From: a virus
IMG/VR virus record: IMGVR_UViG_3300017708_001709
Location: 1-20,389 of that record
Reading direction: 5' to 3' (one strand)
DNA: 20,389 nucleotides
The notes beneath the pieces are model-generated. The model searched no databases. It saw only the letters and a program-made list of their open reading frames with translations, and was not told where the DNA came from. Below are positions 1-9,200 of this stretch, one piece after another. A program made the position numbers and the translations under genes. Positions within the stretch are counted from its first letter, which is position 1; each line of letters begins with the position of its first letter.

Positions 1-1
1 C

Positions 2-3000
2 CCAGTTATCAGAAACTAATTCTGCTCTGGTAATAGTACAAACTGCTCCACTAGTCTTTCCAACTACTTTAGCGCCTTTTTCAACATAACCATAGAATGG
101 TGCTGTTGGATTTGCAAGCCATCTTACACCAAAGTTGATAAGTTTAGATGTTGGAGAATATGTATCTCCTGGTCCAGGTCTATTTCTATCATATGGATCA
201 ACCTGATATTCTTCAACATAAACTGCAGGAGAACCCAATCCAGCACCAATGTCCGGTCTCGATTTATCACCAAACTTATGATTTGGTTTTTGGATTCTCA
301 TCACACCAATCTTTCTGCCAGTAGAATCAAAAACATCTGCATGTTCATAAATTCTAAAGGTTCCAGATTGCATTTCAATTTCACATACCTTTGGAATAAT
401 ATCAACTTGCTGACTGTCAAGATACAAATAGTGCTTAGAGTATGGTCTCAGACCATTAGCAGCAAAGAAAACATTTCTTGAACGCATCCAAGGATCTGCT
501 TCACCAGAAATTTTTACATCTTCAACATAATTAAACTCTCTTGATGGTCCTTTAAGTTTTGGTTTAAACTTAGTTTTGGTTGTAATTGTTGTTGTTGTAA
601 ATGCTCTTTTCTTCTTTTCTCCTCTACCACCGCCTTTTTTGTAAGTGACATACTCAGTTTTCTTATCAACATCTCTAGTTACTGTTGCCTCTTGCTTCCA
701 ATTAGCACCTGTTGATTCGGTTCTATGGTCATCAATATAAATTGTTCTAACCCAGTTATCAGATGCTGGATCTAAAACAACACCACCAACAAAAACAATA
801 ACATTAAATGGGTTTACATTTTCAACATTGGTAGCATGTGGTTGATTCAACCAATCTACTTCTTCATACTTGAGCGTAAGAAGATCTCCAGTTTTCTGGA
901 TGTTTGGATCTAATAGTTTAAGATTTTGACTAAGATCTGTTGTCGCAACATCAATTCCTGGGTCTAATGCCAATTCTGCTGCCATAGACCAGAAATCAAC
1001 AGGTGCAATACACATAGCACCTTCTTTTGATATATCCACTGTTGACAGACGAGGATCCATCAATGACTTATCTCTAAAGTCACTAACAATAAATCCACTC
1101 TTAAATCTACTAAGACCATTGGCATCAGTTACATCTAATGTCTTAGTACTCAGTTCGAGAAGAGATAGACTGGTTACTTCTTCTAGATTTTCAATTCTAT
1201 CCTCAAGTTTTCCAATATCACGCATCGTGAATCTTCTATTATCACGAAGTAGAATTTTAGGATCCTTGGTTGCACTATACAAATATGGAGGTAACAGAAT
1301 TTGTGCAACTTCCATTGCATCATCTGTGAGAACTGGTGCCTGAGGAGTGTCAGCAGGTTCTCCTTTAACAACTTCAATTTCACCCAGACGATTAATGCTA
1401 ACTAAATCAATTCTAGGCAGATAGTAACTATACCCTAAGAATGAAGTTTCATCTGGAGAAACAACATACTTATAATTGTATTCATACTGTCTAATACTAA
1501 ATGCAAATGGAGACGCATTTGTAGAAGGATCAAACTCCTTAACTCTAGGTCTGAAGTCTAAGAGATCAGAACATCGCAAACCATTTGGTAATGTTGGGAT
1601 ATCACTAGTAAACCTATCCTGCGAATAAGAATTTACAGTGAAAATATCGCCAGTATTATTTGATCCAACTTTATATGAATCAAATATAATTAGCAGTTGT
1701 TTAGAAGGTACTGCACTACCCTTTCTTCTGATAATTCTAGAATAGTCGCAGAATTGATGACGATGACCCTTATCTAATCTATAGTTTGCAGTTCTGTCAC
1801 TGTAACTACCTGGTGTTATTTCTTGAATTACACTCTCGATGGCAGAATTTTTAAACTTGACAGACTCTCCAACAGAGAAATTATTAGTATTCAGTTTTAC
1901 ATAATCAATACTATTTGCAGTTGTATTTACAACTTGTGCTACTGCTCTACTATCTTTTCCTACAATTTTTTCGCCAATAATTGCGTTCTGATCTAAAGAA
2001 AGACCAGTCGCAAAAGTTAACTTATCAAGAACAGGTGCTGCAGTATTAGTTGATTCGTAAATTGCACGTACATTTACAACATCAGGTACGTTTAGTGAAA
2101 TTTCGGCATCTTCAATTCTAGTTCCATAGAACTTAGAAGTTGTGAGACCAACTGTTGAAGTTGCACCAATAGTTTTAACAATTGATACCTTATTTGATCT
2201 TGCAAAATCCTTCGTTTTATTAGTTACACCTCTTTTCTTTAGAGTCGCCTGGACAGTAACTGCACCGTTAGCAAGACCACTGAAAGTTACAGAGTTGCCA
2301 TTAGCACCTAATGTAAAGTTTCCACTATTAAGTGCAATTGGAGATCCATTATTATCAGTAATTGTATATCTCTCAGCATCAAATGATTCAAAGAATACAC
2401 TAGTAATTCCTGCACTTACATCTACAGCATCAGCAACTTCTAAAGTAAGACTATTGCTTGTAACAGACTTACCTGTAATCTGTTTTGTAATTGTGAGATC
2501 AGCATTTGCTAGGTCAACAGTTGCAGTATTCTCTACTGGCATTGTTGCGTAGAGACCGTTTGATCCATATTGACGGATTCTTGGAACCATCAAGGAGAAA
2601 TTATATTGACCATTATCCACACTACTTTTGTTTACACCACCAACGGCAGTTGGTGCTGCCCCTAAAGTTACTGCACTTCCATCAGCACGGATTGCATTTA
2701 CAACATTAAAGTTTGGATCTCCACCTGTTTGGTACTTAATTATACTGCCAAGTTTAATGCCACCCTCACCATCTTGAAAGTTTCTTCCAGAAACTTTGCC
2801 GGTATTACTACCACTGATAACTAACTGATCCTTTACACCAAATCTTTCAAGTTCTTGCTCATAAAGAACAGTATCTGCAACGAAAGTTGTGAGTAAAGCA
2901 CTATTTAATCCGCTAGAATCTTGGAATACTGATTTAATATCAGACGTATCATAGATTGCCATCCCTGTGATACCAGTCTTAAATTTGGGATTCTCATTGA

Positions 3001-4639
3001 TGATTACTTGCTCACCAATTAAAAATCTTCCCGAAGTCTGAGTAAGACTATAATCATTGGTTGCAATAACCGAAACATACCCTGTAGCACCACTAGACAA
3101 ACCTCTAATATACGAAGTAACAGGTACGTCACCAGTGGTATATGCGTTTGCTAAAGTTAATTTTGTATATGTTTGAATATCATAGAGATATAAATCCCAA
3201 TTAGTTGATCCATCTTTATAAGAATCATCTGTCACACCCCACCAATAAACTCTTGCCTCACCAACCTTAGTTGATAATCCGGCACCAGATGCATTAGCAG
3301 TGTTGGTATTGCCTGATGCATTTCTCCTTTCGGAGTATAATTCAATAATATTAGTGTTGGTAGTATTTGCACCACCTGCTGCAGCGTCACCAATATTTAA
3401 ATATGGTGTTCCATTGACATTATTTACTCTTACTAAGCTTCCAAGAGCAAATGGAATTAGCGCACCACCTACTGTTTTAGTAGTTCTTGGTTTTTCTACA
3501 TCAATTATACTAGAACCAACAAGATCAATATCATATCCTTTAACGTAGGCAGTGCCAGCAGACACTCTAACGCCCATTAAATTGTCGCTAGGTGTATTCC
3601 CCTCATCCGTTACTTCGTCCTCTCTGAAGAGACCTCCGTTGCCAGTCTCATTGTTTAAAGTGTCAACAACATCTACAATAAAACTATCAACAGCATAATT
3701 ACCAGATTCTTCGTAAGTTCTCTTTGCAAAGTAATCTCTAATTAAATTATAATTTGATTTATTCTGTAACTTTTTAATTTCACCTTCATCAATTCTTACT
3801 AACTCAACAAAACTAGTGTCTTCGTTATCAGTGAGTTGTTTTTTAGTTAATTTAAGTTGAATTTTTAATCTATCTGCACCTGGTGCAGCATAGTTAGTAA
3901 AACCTTTTGCATTATCATTTAGTTTTGGATCTTGATCTGCATTTACAATTTCCTCAATAATATCATATCCAACTCTGAAAGATGGTTTATTGTCAAAGGG
4001 GTCAAGAACAATCTGTGCGTTTGGAACATCAACAAAAGTTCCTCTAATAAAATATACACCTTCTGCTACACCGACAGAATAACCGGTATTTGTCGAATTT
4101 ACTGAATTAACTGTGAAGACAGTATCGCCAGAGACAATAGAAGTATTTCCATACGTTATATTCTCTTGAAGGATTAGTGTCTCACCATCTTCAAACTCAA
4201 AACTTGTACCATCAACGCCACCATCTTGATACTTAACAAATAGTGTAATTTCTTCAACACCTTCTTCGGGGGGAAGTAAATATCCTTTAATTGTTCCGAC
4301 AATCTCCGAATTTTCTCCCTTTACCTTGGATCCCTTACCGTTATTTGCATTTACAACAGCATCCAAATATACTGTAATATCAATTCCTAAGTGGTCTCCA
4401 TTAACCTTAACCGTAGTAAAGGCATTATCACAAGTGATTCCTCCAGGAATCACCATGGAACCCTCTTTGAACATATGACTGCCAAAGGATTCTATCTGAT
4501 TTTGCAGAATCGATTGAAGACCTGATAATTCTCTAGCCTGAACAGGGTACCCCGGTTTAAACAGAACTTTGTAAAAATTATCTGCCTTATCAAAATCATC
4601 ATAATAAGGACTTACGTTTAAATTCGTCTTTTGTGGCAT
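2..4639 (-). CDS. DUF4815-type large virion (baseplate/tail) protein, 3'-truncated by window edge
   Basis: This is an open frame of 1546 codons from ATG at 4639 to the left edge; no stop was found on reading every codon, so the C-terminus lies outside. The N-terminus (residues 12-66: YYDDFD, FKPGYPVQARELSGLQSILQ, IESFGSHMFKEG) has the pattern of the DUF4815 family of phage structural proteins. Later family-like blocks are DKGHRHQFCDYSRI (from residue 956), a heptad-rich stretch MRDIGKLEDRIENLEE (about 1130-1160, probably coiled coil), NPFNVIVFVGG (about 1275) and ADPWMRSRNVFF followed by GLRP (about 1381-1400). Residues 1333-1366 form a Lys/Thr-rich basic tract. The gene starts 3 bases after gp8 stops and sits where T4 has genes 9 and 10, so a role at the wedge periphery or fibre connection is inferred. 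I see no clear similarity to T4 gp9 or gp10. The ribosome site is weak (GGA at about 4651-4653, inside gp8). Confidence 0.88.
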   Translation of the reverse strand, partial: MPQKTNLNVSPYYDDFDKADNFYKVLFKPGYPVQARELSGLQSILQNQIESFGSHMFKEGSMVIPGGITCDNAFTTVKVNGDHLGIDITVYLDAVVNANNGKGSKVKGENSEIVGTIKGYLLPPEEGVEEITLFVKYQDGGVDGTSFEFEDGETLILQENITYGNTSIVSGDTVFTVNSVNSTNTGYSVGVAEGVYFIRGTFVDVPNAQIVLDPFDNKPSFRVGYDIIEEIVNADQDPKLNDNAKGFTNYAAPGADRLKIQLKLTKKQLTDNEDTSFVELVRIDEGEIKKLQNKSNYNLIRDYFAKRTYEESGNYAVDSFIVDVVDTLNNETGNGGLFREDEVTDEGNTPSDNLMGVRVSAGTAYVKGYDIDLVGSSIIDVEKPRTTKTVGGALIPFALGSLVRVNNVNGTPYLNIGDAAAGGANTTNTNIIELYSERRNASGNTNTANASGAGLSTKVGEARVYWWGVTDDSYKDGSTNWDLYLYDIQTYTKLTLANAYTTGDVPVTSYIRGLSSGATGYVSVIATNDYSLTQTSGRFLIGEQVIINENPKFKTGITGMAIYDTSDIKSVFQDSSGLNSALLTTFVADTVLYEQELERFGVKDQLVISGSNTGKVSGRNFQDGEGGIKLGSIIKYQTGGDPNFNVVNAIRADGSAVTLGAAPTAVGGVNKSSVDNGQYNFSLMVPRIRQYGSNGLYATMPVENTATVDLANADLTITKQITGKSVTSNSLTLEVADAVDVSAGITSVFFESFDAERYTITDNNGSPIALNSGNFTLGANGNSVTFSGLANGAVTVQATLKKRGVTNKTKDFARSNKVSIVKTIGATSTVGLTTSKFYGTRIEDAEISLNVPDVVNVRAIYESTNTAAPVLDKLTFATGLSLDQNAIIGEKIVGKDSRAVAQVVNTTANSIDYVKLNTNNFSVGESVKFKNSAIESVIQEITPGSYSDRTANYRLDKGHRHQFCDYSRIIRRKGSAVPSKQLLIIFDSYKVGSNNTGDIFTVNSYSQDRFTSDIPTLPNGLRCSDLLDFRPRVKEFDPSTNASPFAFSIRQYEYNYKYVVSPDETSFLGYSYYLPRIDLVSINRLGEIEVVKGEPADTPQAPVLTDDAMEVAQILLPPYLYSATKDPKILLRDNRRFTMRDIGKLEDRIENLEEVTSLSLLELSTKTLDVTDANGLSRFKSGFIVSDFRDKSLMDPRLSTVDISKEGAMCIAPVDFWSMAAELALDPGIDVATTDLSQNLKLLDPNIQKTGDLLTLKYEEVDWLNQPHATNVENVNPFNVIVFVGGVVLDPASDNWVRTIYIDDHRTESTGANWKQEATVTRDVDKKTEYVTYKKGGGRGEKKKRAFTTTTITTKTKFKPKLKGPSREFNYVEDVKISGEADPWMRSRNVFFAANGLRPYSKHYLYLDSQQVDIIPKVCEIEMQSGTFRIYEHADVFDSTGRKIGVMRIQKPNHKFGDKSRPDIGAGLGSPAVYVEEYQVDPYDRNRPGPGDTYSPTSKLINFGVRWLANPTAPFYGYVEKGAKVVGKTSGAVCTITRAELVSDNW

Positions 4640-4642
4640 TTT

Positions 4643-6202
4643 TTAAAATTCCAGTATAATTTTGAGGTCTTCTTTTTGGCGGGCATTTCTAGCAATGCTA
4701 GATCTATTGTCGAGATAAATTAATTCTCCTGACCCTTTATTTATTTCAGGAACTGCCATGCCACTGGTGAAGTCAACACCAAGATTAATTAACTTTGTTC
4801 CTGTTGGGTTTGTTGTGATTCCTGCAAATCCAGTATCGATGGAAGCGGAAAAATTAGATACATTACCACTGATTACATTTGATGATGCTTCAAAATCATA
4901 TGGTCTACCATTTGTAGATATACCTGCATAATCTCTTTGATTGAAGGTTGTCTGATTGTAGAAAAGAGATCTATCTCTAAAATACTTCAAAACTTTAGTC
5001 TCAAGATCATATGATGCAACATAACCAAATGCTTTTCCAGTTCCACTAGAAACAACCTGTTCAATCTTTTCTCCAATTTTTGGTGTTCCTGTAATTGAAG
5101 AAAATTTGAAAGAACTTAATCCAGAGAAGGTATTTTCTTGATATACATCACTAGTTCCAACTTTTGTTGGATTCTTTACGATACCAACTTGTGCAAAACT
5201 TGTATCAACTGGAAAATCTTTTGTCGAATCGTCAAATCTTGCATAAACAAGAACTTTATCAGTACCCAATTCAGTGTATACATCAAATCCATGACCCTTC
5301 GATGGAGGAATGATAGGTATTAAATGTGCAGGAGTACCAGTGCTACCTGAATTAATTGATCCTAAGTCAACTAATGCATAACTGTAGTCTTTTCCTCCAG
5401 AAGTAACTGTAGTGTTTGTAATTTTAGTACCTTCTACATCAACCCTAACTTTTGCTCCAGTACCATCACCAATAATGTCAAATTCTTGTCCTAAACCATT
5501 TGCATACCCTTGACCAGATGCTTGAATGTAAACAGTCTTAATCTGGTTCTCATTTATGCTTGAGTCGGCAGATTCTCTAATAGTTCTTATTTGAGATTCT
5601 GTACTAGTTTGCCACTCATTAGGTACAGTAAGATATTCTGTAGAATCGAATTTGATAATATCGCTTGGAGGAATAGTGAATAGATATTTCCAAATATATC
5701 CATCTCCACTATCACCAGCTCTAGTTGGTTCTAGATCTGTAAATTTTGGTTGATCCTGGGAAACATTTCCTTTTGGATTATCACCACTAGATCCATTCTC
5801 AATACAGATATAAACTCTATAATCCTCATTCATCACATAATAATTTGCATCATATAATCTAGATGCATTAGTTATAGGTGCTGGACTAGTAATACTATAG
5901 TCATCACGATATATTTCATATCTACTTCCAGAGACCCAATTAATACGTCGGACTAATCGTCTTACATTGGCAGAAGTTACCTTCTTACCATATAAAACAA
6001 GATCACCCGCATGGTTGTTATAAGCAACACTATCAATTGGGGCTGGTGGATTGGTATTCCAAGCAACTGTCCTACCAAAACCAACATTAGTTGGGTTGGG
6101 TAGACCAACTGTGATATAGTAAGAGTTACTCGTGGATTCAACAGAATCCACAAAGTTACTGGCATTCAAAATTCTAAATTGATCAGTAACAATTGCTGAC
6201 AT
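4643..6202 (-). CDS. gp8: Baseplate wedge protein gp8 homologue (519 aa, enlarged)
   Basis: Both ends align by eye to T4 gp8, a dimeric wedge protein. The N-terminus AIVTDQFRI (3-11), then FVDSV, resembles T4 AIVTSKFRT and FYNSI. GDGYIWKYLFTIPP (166-179) matches T4 GDGYVWEYLFEIPP. The last 28 residues, beginning GELIYLDNR (492), match T4 GEMIYMENR and its C-terminal tail. Length is 519 against about 334 in T4; the extra residues lie mostly in the middle (about 200-480), where a GxGY beta repeat (GQGY at 230-233, then DGTGAKVRV) is shared with the giant upstream gene. The start at 6202 agrees with the conserved N-terminus and follows a TATAAATA late promoter by 17 bases. It has only a purine-rich leader (AGATAAAG) and no strong Shine-Dalgarno. 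It lies 30 bases after gp7 and 3 bases before the DUF4815 gene. The homology is strong; the function is inferred from T4. Confidence 0.93.
   Translation of the reverse strand: MSAIVTDQFRILNASNFVDSVESTSNSYYITVGLPNPTNVGFGRTVAWNTNPPAPIDSVAYNNHAGDLVLYGKKVTSANVRRLVRRINWVSGSRYEIYRDDYSITSPAPITNASRLYDANYYVMNEDYRVYICIENGSSGDNPKGNVSQDQPKFTDLEPTRAGDSGDGYIWKYLFTIPPSDIIKFDSTEYLTVPNEWQTSTESQIRTIRESADSSINENQIKTVYIQASGQGYANGLGQEFDIIGDGTGAKVRVDVEGTKITNTTVTSGGKDYSYALVDLGSINSGSTGTPAHLIPIIPPSKGHGFDVYTELGTDKVLVYARFDDSTKDFPVDTSFAQVGIVKNPTKVGTSDVYQENTFSGLSSFKFSSITGTPKIGEKIEQVVSSGTGKAFGYVASYDLETKVLKYFRDRSLFYNQTTFNQRDYAGISTNGRPYDFEASSNVISGNVSNFSASIDTGFAGITTNPTGTKLINLGVDFTSGMAVPEINKGSGELIYLDNRSSIARNARQKEDLKIILEF
4738..4745 (-). 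promoter_or_regulatory. Possible late promoter (AATAAATA) inside gp8, upstream of DUF4815 gene
   Basis: The minus strand reads AATAAATA, one mismatch from the T4 late consensus. It lies inside the gp8 coding region, 98 bases before the start of the DUF4815 gene. ATAAATA appears only three times on this strand in my scan, each time shortly upstream of a gene start, which is the main argument for it. AT-rich coding sequence can produce it by chance. Confidence 0.33.
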
Positions 6203-6232
6203 CTTTATCTTTTTTTATATATTTATAGGAGA
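6203..6232 (-). other. Only sizeable intergenic gap (30 bases): late promoter and leader of gp8
   Basis: This AT-rich spacer between the gp7-like stop codon (6233-6235) and the gp8 ATG (6200-6202) contains the late promoter motif and a short A-rich leader. I see no hairpin able to act as a terminator, so read-through from gp7 into gp8 is expected alongside new initiation. Confidence 0.8.
6220..6227 (-). promoter_or_regulatory. T4-type late promoter -10 element upstream of gp8
   Basis: The minus strand reads TATAAATA exactly, the T4 late promoter consensus used by RNA polymerase with the gp55 sigma factor and gp33. No -35 element is expected. The motif ends 17 bases before the gp8 ATG, which would put the transcript start about 10-12 bases before the start codon. 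It lies in the only real intergenic gap of the window, which supports a regulatory role. Confidence 0.72.
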
Positions 6233-9200
6233 TTACTGAATGTAGAATGACAAGTTGTTATCAGCTTCCAGACTTACACCATCAGCGCGTGGTTTTCTGG
6301 AACGTATTGCTCCAGTTTTGCCTTCACCAAAGTTTCCTCTCCTTTGGATAGTTGGGAAGGTTGATAATCCTGCATCAACAGTCAAACCAGTGACTCCAAT
6401 AGAAATTCCATTACTTCTATTGTCATAGTTATATATTCTTCCCCAAGAAAGTTTTCCAAGAGAAGTTGTTAATCCTGCCTGAAGATCATCAAAAGTGCCG
6501 CTTTCGAGTATTCCAATTACAGGACTACCAGAATCAATATTACAAATAATTTCGGCATTTGATGCAAGACTTGTTATTGAGTTGACAACATAAACGTTAT
6601 CAAGGAATGTCGTACCAATACCAACAATTGCAGAATCGCCACTATTTACGGAAGTAACTCCATTACCAACTGTGGTATCGTAAATCATGATAGGATATCC
6701 TGCTACCAAATCTAGTGCATCAGAAGCAACATTTGCTTCACCATTTTCGCCATAATCTTTCATTGCGCGGAAGTTAAACTTCAATGCAAGTGGGTGTCCA
6801 CCTGTACCGGTTGTTGTACTGATTCCAGTAATAATTCCACTAAATCCTTGAACATTTTGAACTGTATTGATAGTTTCATATAGGGGTGTGGGAAGTTCTG
6901 CAATAATTCTTGGTGGATTTGTATTTGTATATCCAAATCCAGGATTGATAACTGTAACTGAAGAAACTTGACCATTTGAAATGGTGGCAGTTGCGGTTGC
7001 AGTGGTTCCAATACCAACACCTATTTCTTTAGGTGCTGAGAACTTAATATCAATTGTAGAAGTTGTATATCCAAATCCAACATTGTCAATGGTTACTGCG
7101 GAGACAGTACCTGCAATGGAAACTGTGGAAGTAAACGCTGCAGAAACTGGTTCATTTGAAGTTTCCATCATAAATGCATCGAATGTAAATGTATTCTGAT
7201 TAAGATCCAGAATAATTTCATCATAATCAAAGAATTGTGCATTATCTACAAAGATATCACTTGAAGTTGGAGTAACATCACCAATAATTTTTGCAGTTGG
7301 GAAGATCTTAGTTTCTAATACCGGTCTTACCTTACTAACAATATCACCCTTCACATAGATATCTTTCTTCTGTTTAATCCAATCAAATGGTCTGAAGTTA
7401 GTATCATCAACACCTGGACCACTATAGATGTTAGTTTCTACAATGTCGGATCCTACAATTTCTGTGATTGCCCTATCGTTAATTTGACTTTGAGATGTTG
7501 AAATTAGTGGTTGTCTCAACATTCTTACATCATCACCAATCTTCAGAGTCTCAGTGGTTTCTACCTGAAGAACATCAACACCATCTTGACCAATGTAGAA
7601 GAAAATATCAACTTTATCATTTACCTTAGGTGCTTCCATAAACAAGAATGAAGTTCCACCAGTAAACTGATACGAATAACCAGGTGTTTGCAATACACCA
7701 TTAATGAAGATGACAAGAACTGAGTCAAGATCAATATTTGCAGAAAGAGGGTTATTTGGATCTAATTCAAAACTTAGGAGTTCACCATTATAATAAAGTG
7801 GGAATCTCTTTCTAGTTCCATTTTGATAACCAAAGATGCTATCAATATAGTCCATTTCACCAAAAGACCAAGAAGAGAATCTATCAGTAAATGTTTCAAC
7901 AACTTCAAGTTGGAAAGGTGCTATTGGTTGAGTATAATCTTTTGCTGTTACAAGACCAACAGCTTCAAGAATATCACCAGGTTTAAATGCATATCCAGAC
8001 CTTGCAATTTTGAAACTATCAATTAAGAATAGTGTAGATCCAATACCAACATTACTTGTTCCTGCTGCACCAACAGTAAGATTCAGCAAGAGGTTTCTAC
8101 CAGTTTCAGTTGTTGCGCCAATACCAAGTCTAGAGACACCAACAACTTCTACATTCTCATAGTTTGGTTCGGGAATAATCAATGCTGGATTGATGTATCC
8201 CTGACCAGGATTTGTGATTGAGAATGCTAAGGTTCCGCCAATACCAACGGTTGCATCAACTACGGCACCAGTTCCACTGCCACCAGCAGATCCAACACCA
8301 ACACTGATTGTATTAGTGGTGAATGATGTAATTCCTAGAGTTGCTCCTGCAGCAGGATCAGTTGATCTTGGATATGGTTGCTCAGTAAAGAAGTCATCAT
8401 CCGAGCAACTAAAGATTAAACCATCTGTTGCAATCTGAATGGTATCTGTAGTATCCAAACCATGACTTGGAATAGTAAGTCTCAATACACCTGTATGAGA
8501 AGTGTAATCTGCTTTAGTTGGTGTAAATGGTCCGCCATTACTTGCAGTAACACTATTATTTACAGATCTAATAAACTTATGTTCGTATGCTAGATCTGTA
8601 ATACCGATAGAAACTGGTTCTCTATATCCAGATCCAAAATTATTGGTAAAGTATCTTCTAACAGTCCCGCCAGTCTCATAAGTATGTGGAATTGTAGATG
8701 GACCCACTCTGATTGAAACTTTGGTTGCAGAAATTACCTGGACAACATCAACAGGATAATCATAATCTGGGAAGATGGTTGTTGTGCCATATCCAGTGCT
8801 ACCACAACTAAATTCTAGATTATTAAGTTTTACAAGATCTCCACCTAAAATATTGTGAGAATCGTTGGTTTCAATTTCAAGGATTCCTGTTATATTATTA
8901 TAAAGTGCGGTAGAAATAGCAACTGTAGAACCGACTGTATTGATACCAATGAGATCTGTAAGTTGACCTGTAGAATTCTTCAGAACTTTAATTTCTGCGC
9001 CAAGTAAAGGTGCATATCCAAGACCAGGAGTAGAACCTAAGGAAACGATCAGACCGCCTCTTGGGAGTTGATTTTGATTAATATCAAAATCGGATTGAAT
9101 AAATGATCCATCTACAGAAGTGATGCCTGTGTAAATTACACTAGTGACTCCTACTGTAGCATCATTATCAATTTCATAGTTATTTCCTGCATTATTTTCG

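Noticed and set aside
2142-2552. 136-codon plus-strand frame
   Set aside because: It is the antisense shadow of the DUF4815 gene, whose minus-strand frame is continuous and family-like there.
6203-6232. Transcription terminator between gp7 and gp8
   Set aside because: The 30-base gap is a T/A-rich promoter without an inverted repeat.
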